Assembly: GCA_964538085.1 (NCBI GenBank)
Contig: CAZIDF010000009.1
Span: 62,001 to 126,000 of the forward strand
Length of the DNA: 64,000 nucleotides
Direction: 5' to 3'
From: G020348385 sp964538085
GTDB taxonomy: Bacteria > Acidobacteriota > Aminicenantia > Aminicenantales > Aminicenantaceae
Position 1 is the first letter of the stretch; every line of letters starts with the position of its first letter. The notes beneath the pieces are model-generated. The model saw only the letters and a program-made list of their open reading frames with translations, was not told the DNA's origin and did no database searches. This document shows positions 1 to 7,602 of this stretch, in pieces. The position numbers and the translations under genes are program-made.

Positions 1-945
1 CCGACGCCTGACCTGCCAGCCACTCTTTCCTATCCGATTTTAACAGACCTTCTCAGGAAAGAGATGGGATTCAAGGGACTCATCGTGACGGATTCCATGG
101 GAATGGGAGGCGTAACGACTCTGTATTCCCCAGAAGATGCGGCAATAAGGGCTGTGAAGGCAGGTGTGGATATGCTGTTGCTTCCTCCTACACCAAAAGA
201 GGTCATCCAAGCTCTCATCCAGGCTGTGAGGAACGGAGAGATACGGGAGTCAAGAATAGATGAGTCGGTGAATAGGATCTTGGAGGCTAAGGCTCGGTTG
301 GGTCTCCACCAGAAAAAGCTGGTGGATGTTGCAGCTCTGGACATGAAGATCGGGATCGACGACTATCTTGTTCAAGCGGGGAAAACCTTCGACAGTTCGA
401 TGACGCTCGTAAAAAATGTGGGGGATGTCGTTCCACTTTCGGCAGGATTCCAGAAAATGGCTGTGTTTGCCTTGAGCAGCGATCCAGGAGGATACTTTGC
501 AGGGCGAACTTTTGTGAGACAGATGAAGAGGCGTGTGCCACGGGCGATAGAATTTTATGCCGAAGCTTCCACCGGAGAGGAGTTTATCGCAGAAGCCCTG
601 GAGGAGACGAAAGAGGCAGAAGTTGTCGTGATCGGTCTTTTTTCCCGGTTGAGCGCAGGGAAGGGAAGCGTGGGTTTGGAACCGAGGCATGTTCAGTTGA
701 TCAAAGAGCTTGCCGAAGGCCCTCAGCGCGTCGTGGTGGTTTCTTTCGGGAGCCCGTATTTTCTGCGGCATTTTAAAGATGTGGATGTTTATCTTTGTGC
801 CTACCGGTACGCAGACCAATCCCAAATATCCGCGGTGAAAGCCCTGTTCGGGGAGATCGATATCGTCGGAAAGCTCCCCGTTTCCATACCTGGTGTTTTT
901 CCGATTGGCCATGGATTGAAAATCCTGAAAAAAGACAAAGAGTGA
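1..945 (+). CDS. Glycoside hydrolase family 3 protein, beta-N-acetylhexosaminidase-like (5' partial)
   Basis: The reading frame is open from the first base, so the N-terminal part of the (beta/alpha)8 domain lies outside the window. Residues 6-34 of the visible part carry the family block PATLS, then LLRKEMGFKGLIVTDSMGM; the Asp in VTDSM is at the position of the GH3 catalytic nucleophile. This block is most like NagZ/YbbD-type beta-N-acetylhexosaminidases, which remove terminal GlcNAc from glycans or muropeptides. The remaining 200 or so residues fit the GH3 C-terminal alpha/beta sandwich. The protein ends at a TGA, 17 bases before the next gene, which has a strong ribosome-binding site, so the two are probably co-transcribed. 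Substrate cannot be decided because the His/Asp acid-base loop is not visible. Confidence 0.85.
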   Translation, partial: PTPDLPATLSYPILTDLLRKEMGFKGLIVTDSMGMGGVTTLYSPEDAAIRAVKAGVDMLLLPPTPKEVIQALIQAVRNGEIRESRIDESVNRILEAKARLGLHQKKLVDVAALDMKIGIDDYLVQAGKTFDSSMTLVKNVGDVVPLSAGFQKMAVFALSSDPGGYFAGRTFVRQMKRRVPRAIEFYAEASTGEEFIAEALEETKEAEVVVIGLFSRLSAGKGSVGLEPRHVQLIKELAEGPQRVVVVSFGSPYFLRHFKDVDVYLCAYRYADQSQISAVKALFGEIDIVGKLPVSIPGVFPIGHGLKILKKDKE

Positions 946-962
946 GATAAAAGGAGGAGAGG

Positions 963-2168
963 ATGTCCGATTATTTTCAGAATGGCGTCATCACCACATT
1001 TCATAAATTGGGGGAAGTCAAAATAAAACAACTGGAGGGCGAACTGAAAGAGTTTTCAAGAAGGAGGCCGATTGCTTTGATTCTGCCCTCACTCTACCGC
1101 GAATTTGCCAGCGGAACCCTCCAAAATATCATGAGAATTCTGAAGAGCGCCACTTATTTCCACCAGATCGTGTTGTGTTTGGACCGGGCGAATGCCGAAC
1201 AGTTCAAAAAAGTCAAAGACCATTTCTCTTCCTATAAACGATTCCGGATCGTCTGGAATGATGGGCCGCGGATGAAGGCTATCTATAAGGTTCTGGAAAA
1301 AAATGATTTATCGCCTGGAGAAGCAGGAAAGGGGAGGGCGGTTTGGATAGCGCTCGGGTATGTGTTGGCCGGCGGAAAAAGCCGTGTGATCGCCTTTCAT
1401 GATTGCGACATCGTGAACTACACGCGAGCGATGGTCGCGCGGTTGTGCTACCCTGTGGCAACCCCTCATTCTGAGTATGAGTTTTGCAAGGGGTTCTACA
1501 GCCGCTACACCACCAAGATGTACGGACGGGCCACGCGCCTATTTTTTACCCCATTCATCCGGGCGTTGGAAAAGATCCTAGGGTATCTCCCTTTCTTGGT
1601 GTACATGGATAGTTTCCGGTATGCTTTGGCCGGGGAGATCGCCATGAGACAGGATCTGGCTATGGCGCTGCGCATCCCGAGAGATTGGGGACTGGAGGTG
1701 GGCACGTTGGCTGAGGTATACCGCAATGTGGCAGCAAACAGGATATGCCAGGTGGATATCGCAGATACCTATGAGCATAAACATCAGCCATTGGATCCTG
1801 GCGATCCGGAGATGGGAGTGTTGAAAATGACGGTGGACATCGCCAAATCCATTTTCAGAAACCTGGCTTTGGAAGGAGTCCAGTTTTCATTAGGATTTTT
1901 TAAGACCTTGAGCAATATTTATTTGAGAGAGGCTCAAGAAACCGTTATTCGATACGAGAATGATGCGGCGATAAATGGACTCCAATTCGATCGCCATGAG
2001 GAATCGATCTGTGTGGAGGCATTTGCTGATGGTATTAAGCGAGCCGGGGAGATCTTCTGGCAAAATCCTTCCACAACTACCCTTATTCCCAACTGGCATA
2101 GAGTCACGGCCGCAGTTCCGGATATATTTGATATGCTGCAAGACGCTGTCAAACAAGACAACCAATAG
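963..2168 (+). CDS. GpgS-like glycosyltransferase (putative glucosyl-3-phosphoglycerate synthase)
   Basis: A 401-residue protein starting at an ATG preceded by AAGGAGGAGAGG. It resembles the GT81/GT2-like glucosyl-3-phosphoglycerate synthases that join NDP-glucose to 3-phosphoglycerate to make the compatible solute glucosylglycerate. Supporting features: an N-terminal nucleotide-binding segment (LILPSLYREF, about residue 40), GKGRAVWIALGYVL at about 120-133, a metal-binding acidic motif AFHDCDIVNY at about 145, and a conserved DTYEHKHQPL near residue 265. No phosphatase gene (GpgP) follows, so the final step would be encoded elsewhere or the product may differ. The neighbouring GH3 gene hints at sugar metabolism but does not fix the acceptor. 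Recognition is by family motifs; exact specificity is inference. Confidence 0.7.
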   Translation: MSDYFQNGVITTFHKLGEVKIKQLEGELKEFSRRRPIALILPSLYREFASGTLQNIMRILKSATYFHQIVLCLDRANAEQFKKVKDHFSSYKRFRIVWNDGPRMKAIYKVLEKNDLSPGEAGKGRAVWIALGYVLAGGKSRVIAFHDCDIVNYTRAMVARLCYPVATPHSEYEFCKGFYSRYTTKMYGRATRLFFTPFIRALEKILGYLPFLVYMDSFRYALAGEIAMRQDLAMALRIPRDWGLEVGTLAEVYRNVAANRICQVDIADTYEHKHQPLDPGDPEMGVLKMTVDIAKSIFRNLALEGVQFSLGFFKTLSNIYLREAQETVIRYENDAAINGLQFDRHEESICVEAFADGIKRAGEIFWQNPSTTTLIPNWHRVTAAVPDIFDMLQDAVKQDNQ

Positions 2169-2394
2169 CCAACCCACCCCGCCCGTTCACAAATGTATTA
2201 GCAAGAATAAGCCCATTCGTAGCATACAAATACAGCTCATGAGCTACTGCATTGCCGCTACAGCAATCTAAACCCGCAAATAGCCCCGTTTACTCTGTTT
2301 CACTTTTTCTCAAAAACCGACTCCAATTCATTGATAGAAACATTATCCATAGGAAATTAGTAATACCTTATTGAAGGGTGGGGTGGATTGGCTG
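2166..2394. repeat. Putative non-autonomous element bounded by imperfect inverted repeats
   Basis: The gap after the glycosyltransferase is bounded by two inverted, imperfect copies of a G/C-rich sequence: AGCCAACCCACCCCGCCCG starting at the stop codon (2167-2185) and its approximate reverse complement GGGTGGGGTGGATTGGCT at 2376-2392. No coding capacity of note lies between. The same G-rich motif recurs singly at 3857-3882, 24028-24042 and near 54030-54085. It could be a small mobile element or a structured untranslated region. Confidence 0.45.
2210..2283. repeat. Dispersed intergenic repeat, copy A
   Basis: About 74 bases matching a second copy at 7429-7503 in the same orientation. Shared blocks include AGCCCATTCG, TACAAATACAGC, CGCTACAGCAATCT and CCCG(C/T)(A/G)AATA. 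Both copies sit in gene-free DNA and have no sustained reading frame, so this looks like an intergenic repeat rather than a gene remnant. Confidence 0.6.
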
Positions 2395-2433
2395 AAACGA
2401 TTGGGAGGCTGGCGTGGTATTAGACAGTGAGAT

Positions 2434-2462
2434 TTGACATTTCTCATGGACGTCTTTAATAT
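2434..2462 (+). promoter_or_regulatory. Sigma-70 type promoter for the RND adaptor gene
   Basis: TTGACA at 2434-2439, a 17-base spacer and TAATAT at 2457-2462. This is the same pair of hexamers and spacing as at 7548-7576. Predicted transcription start is near 2469, about 40 bases before the adaptor start codon. Confidence 0.65.
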
Positions 2463-2510
2463 AATCAGGGGAGAGGTTAGGAGCATTTCGTGTAAGAGGA
2501 TGTGTGCAAA

Positions 2511-3764
2511 ATGATACTATCGAAAAAGATCCTGACAATAACCGTGATCATCATCGGCATTTGTGTTGCTCTGTATTTTTTTGTCCTGAAAAATGGCATA
2601 CAACCTAAACAGGATGAAGCATCCCAGGATGCTTCCGAAGCGACGGAAAAGGTGGCCGAAACGCCCATCCCTGTCAAAGTTGACACAGCCAGGATAGGCG
2701 AATTGATCATCTCGCTTAAATCTCCGGGTGAAGCTGTCACCAACCGGATGGTCACAATCCAGTCCGAGGTATCGGGGATTATCAAGAAATTGAACGTGGA
2801 AGAAGGACAACATGTGAGGGAAGGGGACGTGTTGATGGAGTTGGATGACAGGCAGTACAGACTCGAACTGGAGAGAGCACAAGCGGACCGGCTGAGCAAG
2901 CTTTCCGAGTTGCTATTGGAAAAACAATTCGAGGGCACAAAGATGACCCTCGAACAATCGGAAATGGATGAGATTCAGAAGGCAAAACAAGAATATGAAA
3001 GGGTTCAAGAGCTCAAGTCCAAGGGAATGATATCCGATAAAGAATTCGAAGATGCTTACCGGAAATATGAGCTAGCATTGATCCAATCGGGGGAGAAAAA
3101 GGACGAGATTCGCTCCGCCTCCAAGGGGCTTACACAAGCTGAGATTGCAGTTAAAACAGCACAGATGAACCTGGAAAAAACAAAGATTTTGGCCCCTTTT
3201 TCGGGCATCATCACGGACATCCAGATATCTCCCCAAGAACACATCTCCAATGGAAGAGAGCTGTTTGTTCTAGTGAACATCAGCCGAATTCAAGTGTTTG
3301 CCAAGGTTTTAGAGAGTGAAATCGGGAAGATGGAACAAGGTCGGGATGTGATTTTGCGATTCAGCGCTCATCCGGACAGAGTCTTCGAGGGAAAAGTGAA
3401 ATCCATCAGTCCAGTCGTGAATCCTGAGGATAAGACTTGCAAGGTCATCATCGATGTGGACAATCCCAAGGAGGAGATCAAGCCAGGAATGCATGCAGAG
3501 GTTGAAATAGCCGCTGAAATTTACAAAAATAGGCTGCTCGTTCCTCAAGAAGCCGTCTTGGATAGGGGAGGGCGGAAACTGGCTTTTGTTGTCCAGGATG
3601 GTCTAGCCAAATGGCGGTATGTCCAGGTTGGCTTAGAAAATGATCAATATGCCGAAATCCTGCCGAGCGAAAGGGAGGGAGAAGGCATCAAGGAGGGCGA
3701 AACCGTCATCGTGGACGGACATTTCACGCTTGCCCATGATGCCAAGGTTACGATCGAAAAATAG
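2511..3764 (+). CDS. RND efflux periplasmic adaptor (membrane fusion protein, HlyD/AcrA family)
   Basis: The protein is about 417 residues. An ATG at 2511 sits 11 bases after AAGAGG and is preferred over a GTG at 2502, which is only 2 bases from it. An uncleaved N-terminal membrane anchor (about residues 5-25) precedes a low-complexity acidic linker. Next come the lipoyl/barrel-sandwich half motif VSGIIKKLNVEEGQHVREGD (about 85-104), a long alpha-helical hairpin (about 115-215), the second lipoyl half (KILAPFSGIITDIQI) and a beta-barrel domain. The partner should be an inner-membrane RND pump; two pump genes lie 11 kb downstream and none is adjacent. No outer-membrane TolC-type gene is in the window. 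Substrate is unknown. Confidence 0.88.
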   Translation: MILSKKILTITVIIIGICVALYFFVLKNGIQPKQDEASQDASEATEKVAETPIPVKVDTARIGELIISLKSPGEAVTNRMVTIQSEVSGIIKKLNVEEGQHVREGDVLMELDDRQYRLELERAQADRLSKLSELLLEKQFEGTKMTLEQSEMDEIQKAKQEYERVQELKSKGMISDKEFEDAYRKYELALIQSGEKKDEIRSASKGLTQAEIAVKTAQMNLEKTKILAPFSGIITDIQISPQEHISNGRELFVLVNISRIQVFAKVLESEIGKMEQGRDVILRFSAHPDRVFEGKVKSISPVVNPEDKTCKVIIDVDNPKEEIKPGMHAEVEIAAEIYKNRLLVPQEAVLDRGGRKLAFVVQDGLAKWRYVQVGLENDQYAEILPSEREGEGIKEGETVIVDGHFTLAHDAKVTIEK

Positions 3765-3771
3765 GATAAAA

Positions 3772-3843
3772 TTGGGGACAGGATATCCTTTTTCCTATTT
3801 CGGGAAGAGATTAGGAGTTTTATCTTTGTATCCTATCCCCAAA
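3772..3843. repeat. Small element with GGGGACAGG-type terminal inverted repeats
   Basis: Left end TTGGGGACAGGATA (3772-3785) and right end TATCCTATCCCCAA (3830-3843) are inverted copies with one mismatch. It begins 7 bases after the adaptor stop codon. The ends match those of the longer element at 46797-46935, so both are copies of one family. Such ends resemble palindromic REP/MITE-type repeats associated with Y1 transposases in other bacteria, which is knowledge of the type and not proof here. Confidence 0.6.
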
Positions 3844-3856
3844 ATTTCTTTCCTTT

Positions 3857-3882
3857 AATGAAGGGTGGGGAGGGTTGGCCTG
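3857..3882. repeat. G-rich dispersed motif
   Basis: AATGAAGGGTGGGGAGGG followed by TTGGCCTG, nearly identical to the right end of the 2166-2394 element and similar to motifs at 24028-24042 and 54060-54085. It lies between two convergent genes, so it may contribute to transcript termination. Confidence 0.4.
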
Positions 3883-3897
3883 CCCCCATAGCTTTTG

Positions 3898-4890
3898 TTA
3901 TTTCAGTTTGAAAGTAACGGTAACCGTAAAGATAACGCCTCTAGGGCGGCCGTTGATAACCATGGGTTCGTAGACCCACTGGCGAACCGCATCGACGGCA
4001 GCTTGGTCAAGAAGAGGGATGGAGCGGAGGATATTTACCCGCTGAACCCTACCATACATATCGGTGGTGGCTTCGATGATCACGATCCCTTCCACCCTTG
4101 CCTGCCGTGCGATCTCAGGATAGAGCGGCTCGACCTTTTTGATCAGCTTAGGCGGTTTGATCTCGCCGATAGCCCGTACAGGCGCTTCCACTTCGCCGAC
4201 CACACCGCCGAGCACGCCGCCGACCACGCCACCGAGCACGCCGCCGACCACGCCACCCTCGACGCCGCCTTCCACGCCACCCTCGATACCCATATCCATG
4301 AGTTCTTCTTCGACGATCTCATCCGGGATGTCCACCGGAGCGACCAATTGGCCGGGTTGGATGTTGGTCTGGGCTTTGACGGGTTTGATGCGCGTTCTGG
4401 CTTTGGAGCTGGATTTTTTCTTAGCCGGGGGAGGAGGGGGAGGAGGAGGTGGTGGAGGAGGAGCGAGGAATGCACTGTACACTTCGACCGAAGGCAAGTT
4501 TCCTGTGTGGAGCAGGGGCATGATCACCAACAGGGTAGCGATTGCGGCATGAGCAATTAGGGATAATGGGAAGATCACGGCCTTCGTTCCATAGTTTTTG
4601 CCACCTTCGATAAATGAATCTTTAAACATTTTCTCCTCCTTATCCGATGTCGGAGCTATATTTTGTTTAATGCCGGTTACCACTCTTCCTGGGTATGACT
4701 GCCAATATTCCTCATCTTGATGAGAATAATGAAATTGTTTGGATAATTTCTCCAATTTTTCAAGATCGAAGAGTTCTTTCTGGCATTCTTGACAGCTCGC
4801 CAAATGTCGTTCGACTTCATTCTTTTCTTTGTCACGAAGCTCCCCATCAAAGTAAGCGCTCAGCCATTCTTTTATTTTTTCATGCTTCAT
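3898..4890 (-). CDS. Zinc-finger (anti-sigma-like) / TonB fusion protein
   Basis: A single 330-residue frame. Residues 1-60 form a zf-HC2-type domain with the zinc motif HLASCQEC typical of anti-sigma factors. A transmembrane segment (about 103-123) is followed by a run of 12 prolines, a basic stretch, a Gly-Gly-Val tandem repeat (about 200-235) and a TonB C-terminal domain (PPKLIKKVEPLYPEIARQA, then VEGIVIIEATTD). TonB couples inner-membrane energy to outer-membrane receptors. The ECF sigma gene ends 11 bases upstream, so the zinc-finger part is the expected cognate anti-sigma factor. A very strong internal ribosome-binding site precedes an in-frame ATG at 4629, so a separate TonB of 243 residues is likely made as well. 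No exbBD genes are nearby. Confidence 0.85.
   Translation of the reverse strand: MKHEKIKEWLSAYFDGELRDKEKNEVERHLASCQECQKELFDLEKLEKLSKQFHYSHQDEEYWQSYPGRVVTGIKQNIAPTSDKEEKMFKDSFIEGGKNYGTKAVIFPLSLIAHAAIATLLVIMPLLHTGNLPSVEVYSAFLAPPPPPPPPPPPPAKKKSSSKARTRIKPVKAQTNIQPGQLVAPVDIPDEIVEEELMDMGIEGGVEGGVEGGVVGGVLGGVVGGVLGGVVGEVEAPVRAIGEIKPPKLIKKVEPLYPEIARQARVEGIVIIEATTDMYGRVQRVNILRSIPLLDQAAVDAVRQWVYEPMVINGRPRGVIFTVTVTFKLK
4194..4288. repeat. Tandem repeat encoding Gly-Gly-Val units in TonB
   Basis: About eight 12-base units, each encoding (E/V/L)GGV, inside the TonB periplasmic linker on the minus strand. The units differ mostly at the first residue and wobble bases. Together with the proline run at about 4426-4464 this forms the extended linker expected to span the periplasm. 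Copy number may vary between strains. Confidence 0.75.
4627..4641 (-). promoter_or_regulatory. Internal ribosome-binding site and start codon for TonB
   Basis: On the minus strand AAGGAGGAG (4641-4633) lies 3 bases before an ATG (4629-4627) that opens MFKDSFIEGGKN, a typical TonB N-terminus. The upstream zinc-finger frame runs straight through it without a stop, reading the site as DKEEK. Either two proteins come from one frame, or a stop codon that once separated them was lost. Confidence 0.7.
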
Positions 4891-4901
4891 CTGCGTCTCC
4901 T

Positions 4902-5465
4902 TTATAGATATCCTGCCATCAGTGTTTTGAGTTTCTCACGAGCTCTACTCAACCGGGACATGACTGTTCCCTCGGATATATCGAGGACCTGGGCTATTTC
5001 TTTATAGCTCTGGTTTTCATACACCCGCAGGATGAAGACGATCTTTTGATCAGGGGGAAGAGCCTTGAGCGCCTTCTTGAACGTTTGTTCTGTTTGGTTT
5101 CGTTGGAGCATTTCATGAGGCAATTCCTGTCCCATTGAAGAATTACCTGAAATTTTTTCAGCGCTGTTTCCTAAAGGCTCTTCCCTTTTAGAAGCTTTTA
5201 TAAAGTTGAGGCTGTTGTTGACAGCAATTTTTCTGATCCAGGTAAAAAAGTTCAGCCCATCCTTGAAGCGGTTTAAAGCGAAATAGGCCTTGATGAAGGT
5301 TTCCTGGGAAACATCATCTGCCGATTGGTGACTTCCCGTCATCCTGCGGCAGAGGTAATAAATGCTGTGTTGGTACTTTTTCACCAGAGTTTCGAAAGCA
5401 TCAACGTTTCCCTGTTTGGCCTTTGTGATTAACATACGTTCCTCTTTTTTCTCGTCTTGCCTCAT
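4902..5465 (-). CDS. ECF-family RNA polymerase sigma factor
   Basis: A 187-residue sigma-70 family protein with only regions 2 and 4. Region 2 is at about 20-95 (AFETLVKKYQ, then ADDVSQETFIKAY and TWIRKIAVN) and region 4 at about 130-185 (LPPDQKIVFILRVYE, YKEIAQVLDISEGTVMSRLS). AAAGGGAG sits 5 bases before the ATG. It directs transcription of a small regulon, presumably including itself. The next gene, 11 bases on, begins with a zinc-finger domain of the anti-sigma type, which fits a sigma/anti-sigma operon. The region 2.4/4 sequence alone does not reveal the stimulus; linkage to TonB suggests envelope or nutrient-uptake control. Confidence 0.9.
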   Translation of the reverse strand: MRQDEKKEERMLITKAKQGNVDAFETLVKKYQHSIYYLCRRMTGSHQSADDVSQETFIKAYFALNRFKDGLNFFTWIRKIAVNNSLNFIKASKREEPLGNSAEKISGNSSMGQELPHEMLQRNQTEQTFKKALKALPPDQKIVFILRVYENQSYKEIAQVLDISEGTVMSRLSRAREKLKTLMAGYL

Positions 5466-5668
5466 TGGTGCTCCCTTTAATATACAAACGTAATCATGGT
5501 TTATTCCCAGAACTGTTGTTCCTGTTCATACGCGTTCCCCGATTCATTACCATAAGAGGCAATTTTTGTGCCGAATATTTTATTTCTAATTCCTTCATAA
5601 TCAAAGACATAGAGATGTTTTGCACGAAATGCTTCAGTAAAATATCTTTACAGGTGGAAAGAAAGTTG

Positions 5669-7240
5669 TCACTTTGTTATTAGCTTCATGAGGTCTGCTG
5701 ATTTTTCTTTTAAGGCGCTATGAGCGGAGGCTTTTTCCGCAAGTTGAAGAGCTTTTTTTGGGTAGCCTGCGTTGTAGAAACCGGCTGCAGCGTTGTACCA
5801 AGATGTGGCTATTGTGAGTTGAATCGTTCTGAGCTGTCTTGTTTTTCTTGACAGGTGCTTCTTTTTTCGCTCTTCCGAAAAGGCGGATTCCTTTATCTCC
5901 TTGATTTTTTCTTGGATCATTTTTTCCTTTATCCCGTAACGTCTGCTCGCCGATTCGAAATAAGCCCCTGAATTCAGCCAATCCTCCTGGATATTCTTTA
6001 TTCTGCCCAAATAATAGGATGGTTCGCCGTTCGAATCATCTTGTTTATTAGCTTCCAACAAATTTATCTCCGCCTCCTCCAGCTGATTTTGGTTGAAGGC
6101 AATAAGGCCAGCCAGAAAAAACACTTCTCCATGCCCGATCAGGTATTTTTTTGAGGTTTCGATATTTTCTCTGGCGTTTTCCCATTGCTCCAATTCGTTC
6201 TGGTTCCATGCAAGCCAATAATGAGATTCTCCCAGATAATATTTTCCCAAAGATATGATATGGTTACAGACATCGATGGCTTCCTGGTGTCTTCCCATGT
6301 AACTCAGACACATGGCCTTCCCCAAGAGGGCATCCCGATGGGCAGGCGCCATCTCCAGTGTTTTTTCATAAAATTCCAGGCTTTTTTCCAGCTCTTCGAA
6401 AGCGAAATAAATGCTGGCCAGAGAGACGACGAGGGAAGAAGATTCTGGAATTTCTTGGTATGCCTTCAAGAAATTTTTCTCTGCTGTCACCAGCATATGC
6501 ATTTTGAGGGCGTTTTGACCGAGAAAAAAGAAAGCTTCATAAAACTGAGCGTCATCCTGGGCCAACTCCTCTAGATCTAGCGAATTCGCCTTGGGGAGAA
6601 GGGCCAGTTTATATCGAATCAAAGGAGAATCAGGAAAGGACTTCTTTATGGTTTCTATATCCAGATCATCTTTAATGATATAGGAAAAACTCGAAAAAAA
6701 GCCGATTTTCAAATAGGCATAAATATCTTCCAACTCTGATTTCTGCTTGAGATACGTTGTCCAACTCTCGAGATCCGCCTTCACATCATCGAAGGGCACG
6801 ATAACGCGGTCGCCATCTTCGATATAATCCCCCACAACGCCGACTGTTTTTCTGGGAATAGTGCTCGCGATTTTCAGCGGGACAGAATAATCTGCAAGAT
6901 AAGGAGAGGAAGCGATAATTTTTTCGGCTTCAGGGAAGTATGTTTCTTGCAGGATCCCCAGTTCCCGCTCCCTGAGGCCAAGGAGGATGGCTGTTTTGAG
7001 GAGTTTTTCCGTGTTTTTTTTCTGGAAAACAGGGAAGGAGAGTGCTTGCTCATACAGCTTGTAGGTTTGTTTTAGACAAATGTAACAGCCTCGACCGTAC
7101 AAGTGATCGGCTTCTTGGATAATTTTGTTATATTCGATGAGCTGTTGTGTTGAAACTTCAGGTTTTTGTTTCGAGACGCATCCCGAGAGTAAAAAGGTCA
7201 TCAGGGTGAGCAAGGCCGGGATGGATTGTTTACGAATCAT
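5669..7240 (-). CDS. TPR-repeat lipoprotein
   Basis: A 523-residue protein with a lipoprotein signal peptide: basic MIRKQ, a hydrophobic stretch and lipobox LLSGC (Cys at about 21). The body is mostly helical with recognisable tetratricopeptide repeats at about 225-430 (for example KSLEFYEKTLEMAPAHRDAL and EEAEINLLEANKQD), which usually scaffold protein contacts. It should be membrane-anchored in the periplasm. It is divergent from the GntR operon downstream and may follow a separate promoter; no catalytic motif is visible. Its partner is unknown. Confidence 0.8.
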   Translation of the reverse strand: MIRKQSIPALLTLMTFLLSGCVSKQKPEVSTQQLIEYNKIIQEADHLYGRGCYICLKQTYKLYEQALSFPVFQKKNTEKLLKTAILLGLRERELGILQETYFPEAEKIIASSPYLADYSVPLKIASTIPRKTVGVVGDYIEDGDRVIVPFDDVKADLESWTTYLKQKSELEDIYAYLKIGFFSSFSYIIKDDLDIETIKKSFPDSPLIRYKLALLPKANSLDLEELAQDDAQFYEAFFFLGQNALKMHMLVTAEKNFLKAYQEIPESSSLVVSLASIYFAFEELEKSLEFYEKTLEMAPAHRDALLGKAMCLSYMGRHQEAIDVCNHIISLGKYYLGESHYWLAWNQNELEQWENARENIETSKKYLIGHGEVFFLAGLIAFNQNQLEEAEINLLEANKQDDSNGEPSYYLGRIKNIQEDWLNSGAYFESASRRYGIKEKMIQEKIKEIKESAFSEERKKKHLSRKTRQLRTIQLTIATSWYNAAAGFYNAGYPKKALQLAEKASAHSALKEKSADLMKLITK

Positions 7241-7309
7241 CGCTATCCTTCATTTCTACCTTAACCTATTACGCCCCACTCCCTCAACCTGTTTATCCTG
7301 AATTATTCA

Positions 7310-7388
7310 TAAAATCTGCCGATTCAGGCATTCATTTTCATTAGAATAAAATTTACATACCATTAATACTAATCATCGGCAGATTTTA
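7310..7388. repeat. Inverted repeat with 14-base arms
   Basis: TAAAATCTGCCGAT at 7310-7323 and its exact reverse complement ATCGGCAGATTTTA at 7375-7388, separated by 51 AT-rich bases. It could fold as a hairpin or be the ends of a miniature element. It lies between the start of the TPR lipoprotein gene and the next repeat copy. Confidence 0.6.
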
Positions 7389-7428
7389 CCCTACGGGCGA
7401 ACCGATCTCACTGCATCGGCTTCGTCGC

Positions 7429-7524
7429 AGCCCATTCGCGGTATACAAATACAGCTTCATGGGCCACTTCCTTGTCGCTACAGCAATCTCGGCCCGTGAA
7501 TAATCCAGGTCCTGTCCCCTATTG
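7429..7524. repeat. Dispersed intergenic repeat, copy B, plus a half GGGGACAGG end
   Basis: 7429-7503 matches copy A (2210-2283) with the shared blocks listed there. Immediately after, 7509-7524 reads GTCCTGTCCCCTATTG, the reverse complement of the GGGGACAGG-type element end seen at 3772 and 46797, with no partner end close by. The area therefore looks like an accumulation of small element fragments. Confidence 0.55.
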
Positions 7525-7547
7525 AACAATTTTTTTCAATTATGGGC

Positions 7548-7576
7548 TTGACAACGCGACTAAACTGTATTAATAT
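7548..7576 (+). promoter_or_regulatory. Promoter of the gntR-ABC-propeller operon
   Basis: TTGACA (7548-7553), a 17-base spacer and TAATAT (7571-7576). Predicted start is near 7583, about 20 bases before the first ATG. The -10 box lies inside a near-perfect palindrome (7564-7587), as expected for a repressed promoter. Confidence 0.75.
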
Positions 7577-7587
7577 ATTAGTACAGT
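7564..7587 (+). promoter_or_regulatory. Palindromic operator over the -10 box, likely for the GntR/YtrA repressor
   Basis: A 24-base palindrome with outer arms ACTGTA and TACAGT and an AT-rich core TTAATATATTAG; only one pair of positions breaks the symmetry. It covers the -10 box and the start site. The first gene downstream encodes a YtrA-type GntR repressor, a family that usually binds such sites in its own promoter. Autoregulation is inferred. Confidence 0.65.
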
Positions 7588-7602
7588 AACACAGAGGGCA
7601 AA

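Noticed and set aside
250..912. 220-codon minus-strand frame opposite the GH3 gene
   Set aside because: No domain is recognisable and the plus-strand frame has clear GH3 motifs.
4194..4288. Possible CRISPR array
   Set aside because: Units are 12 bases, contiguous, without spacers and in phase with TonB; this is a coding tandem repeat. No cas genes are seen in the window.
4139..4552. Proline/threonine/serine-rich and glycine-rich frames on the plus strand opposite TonB
   Set aside because: They are the complements of the TonB Gly-Gly-Val repeat and proline run and have no ribosome-binding site.
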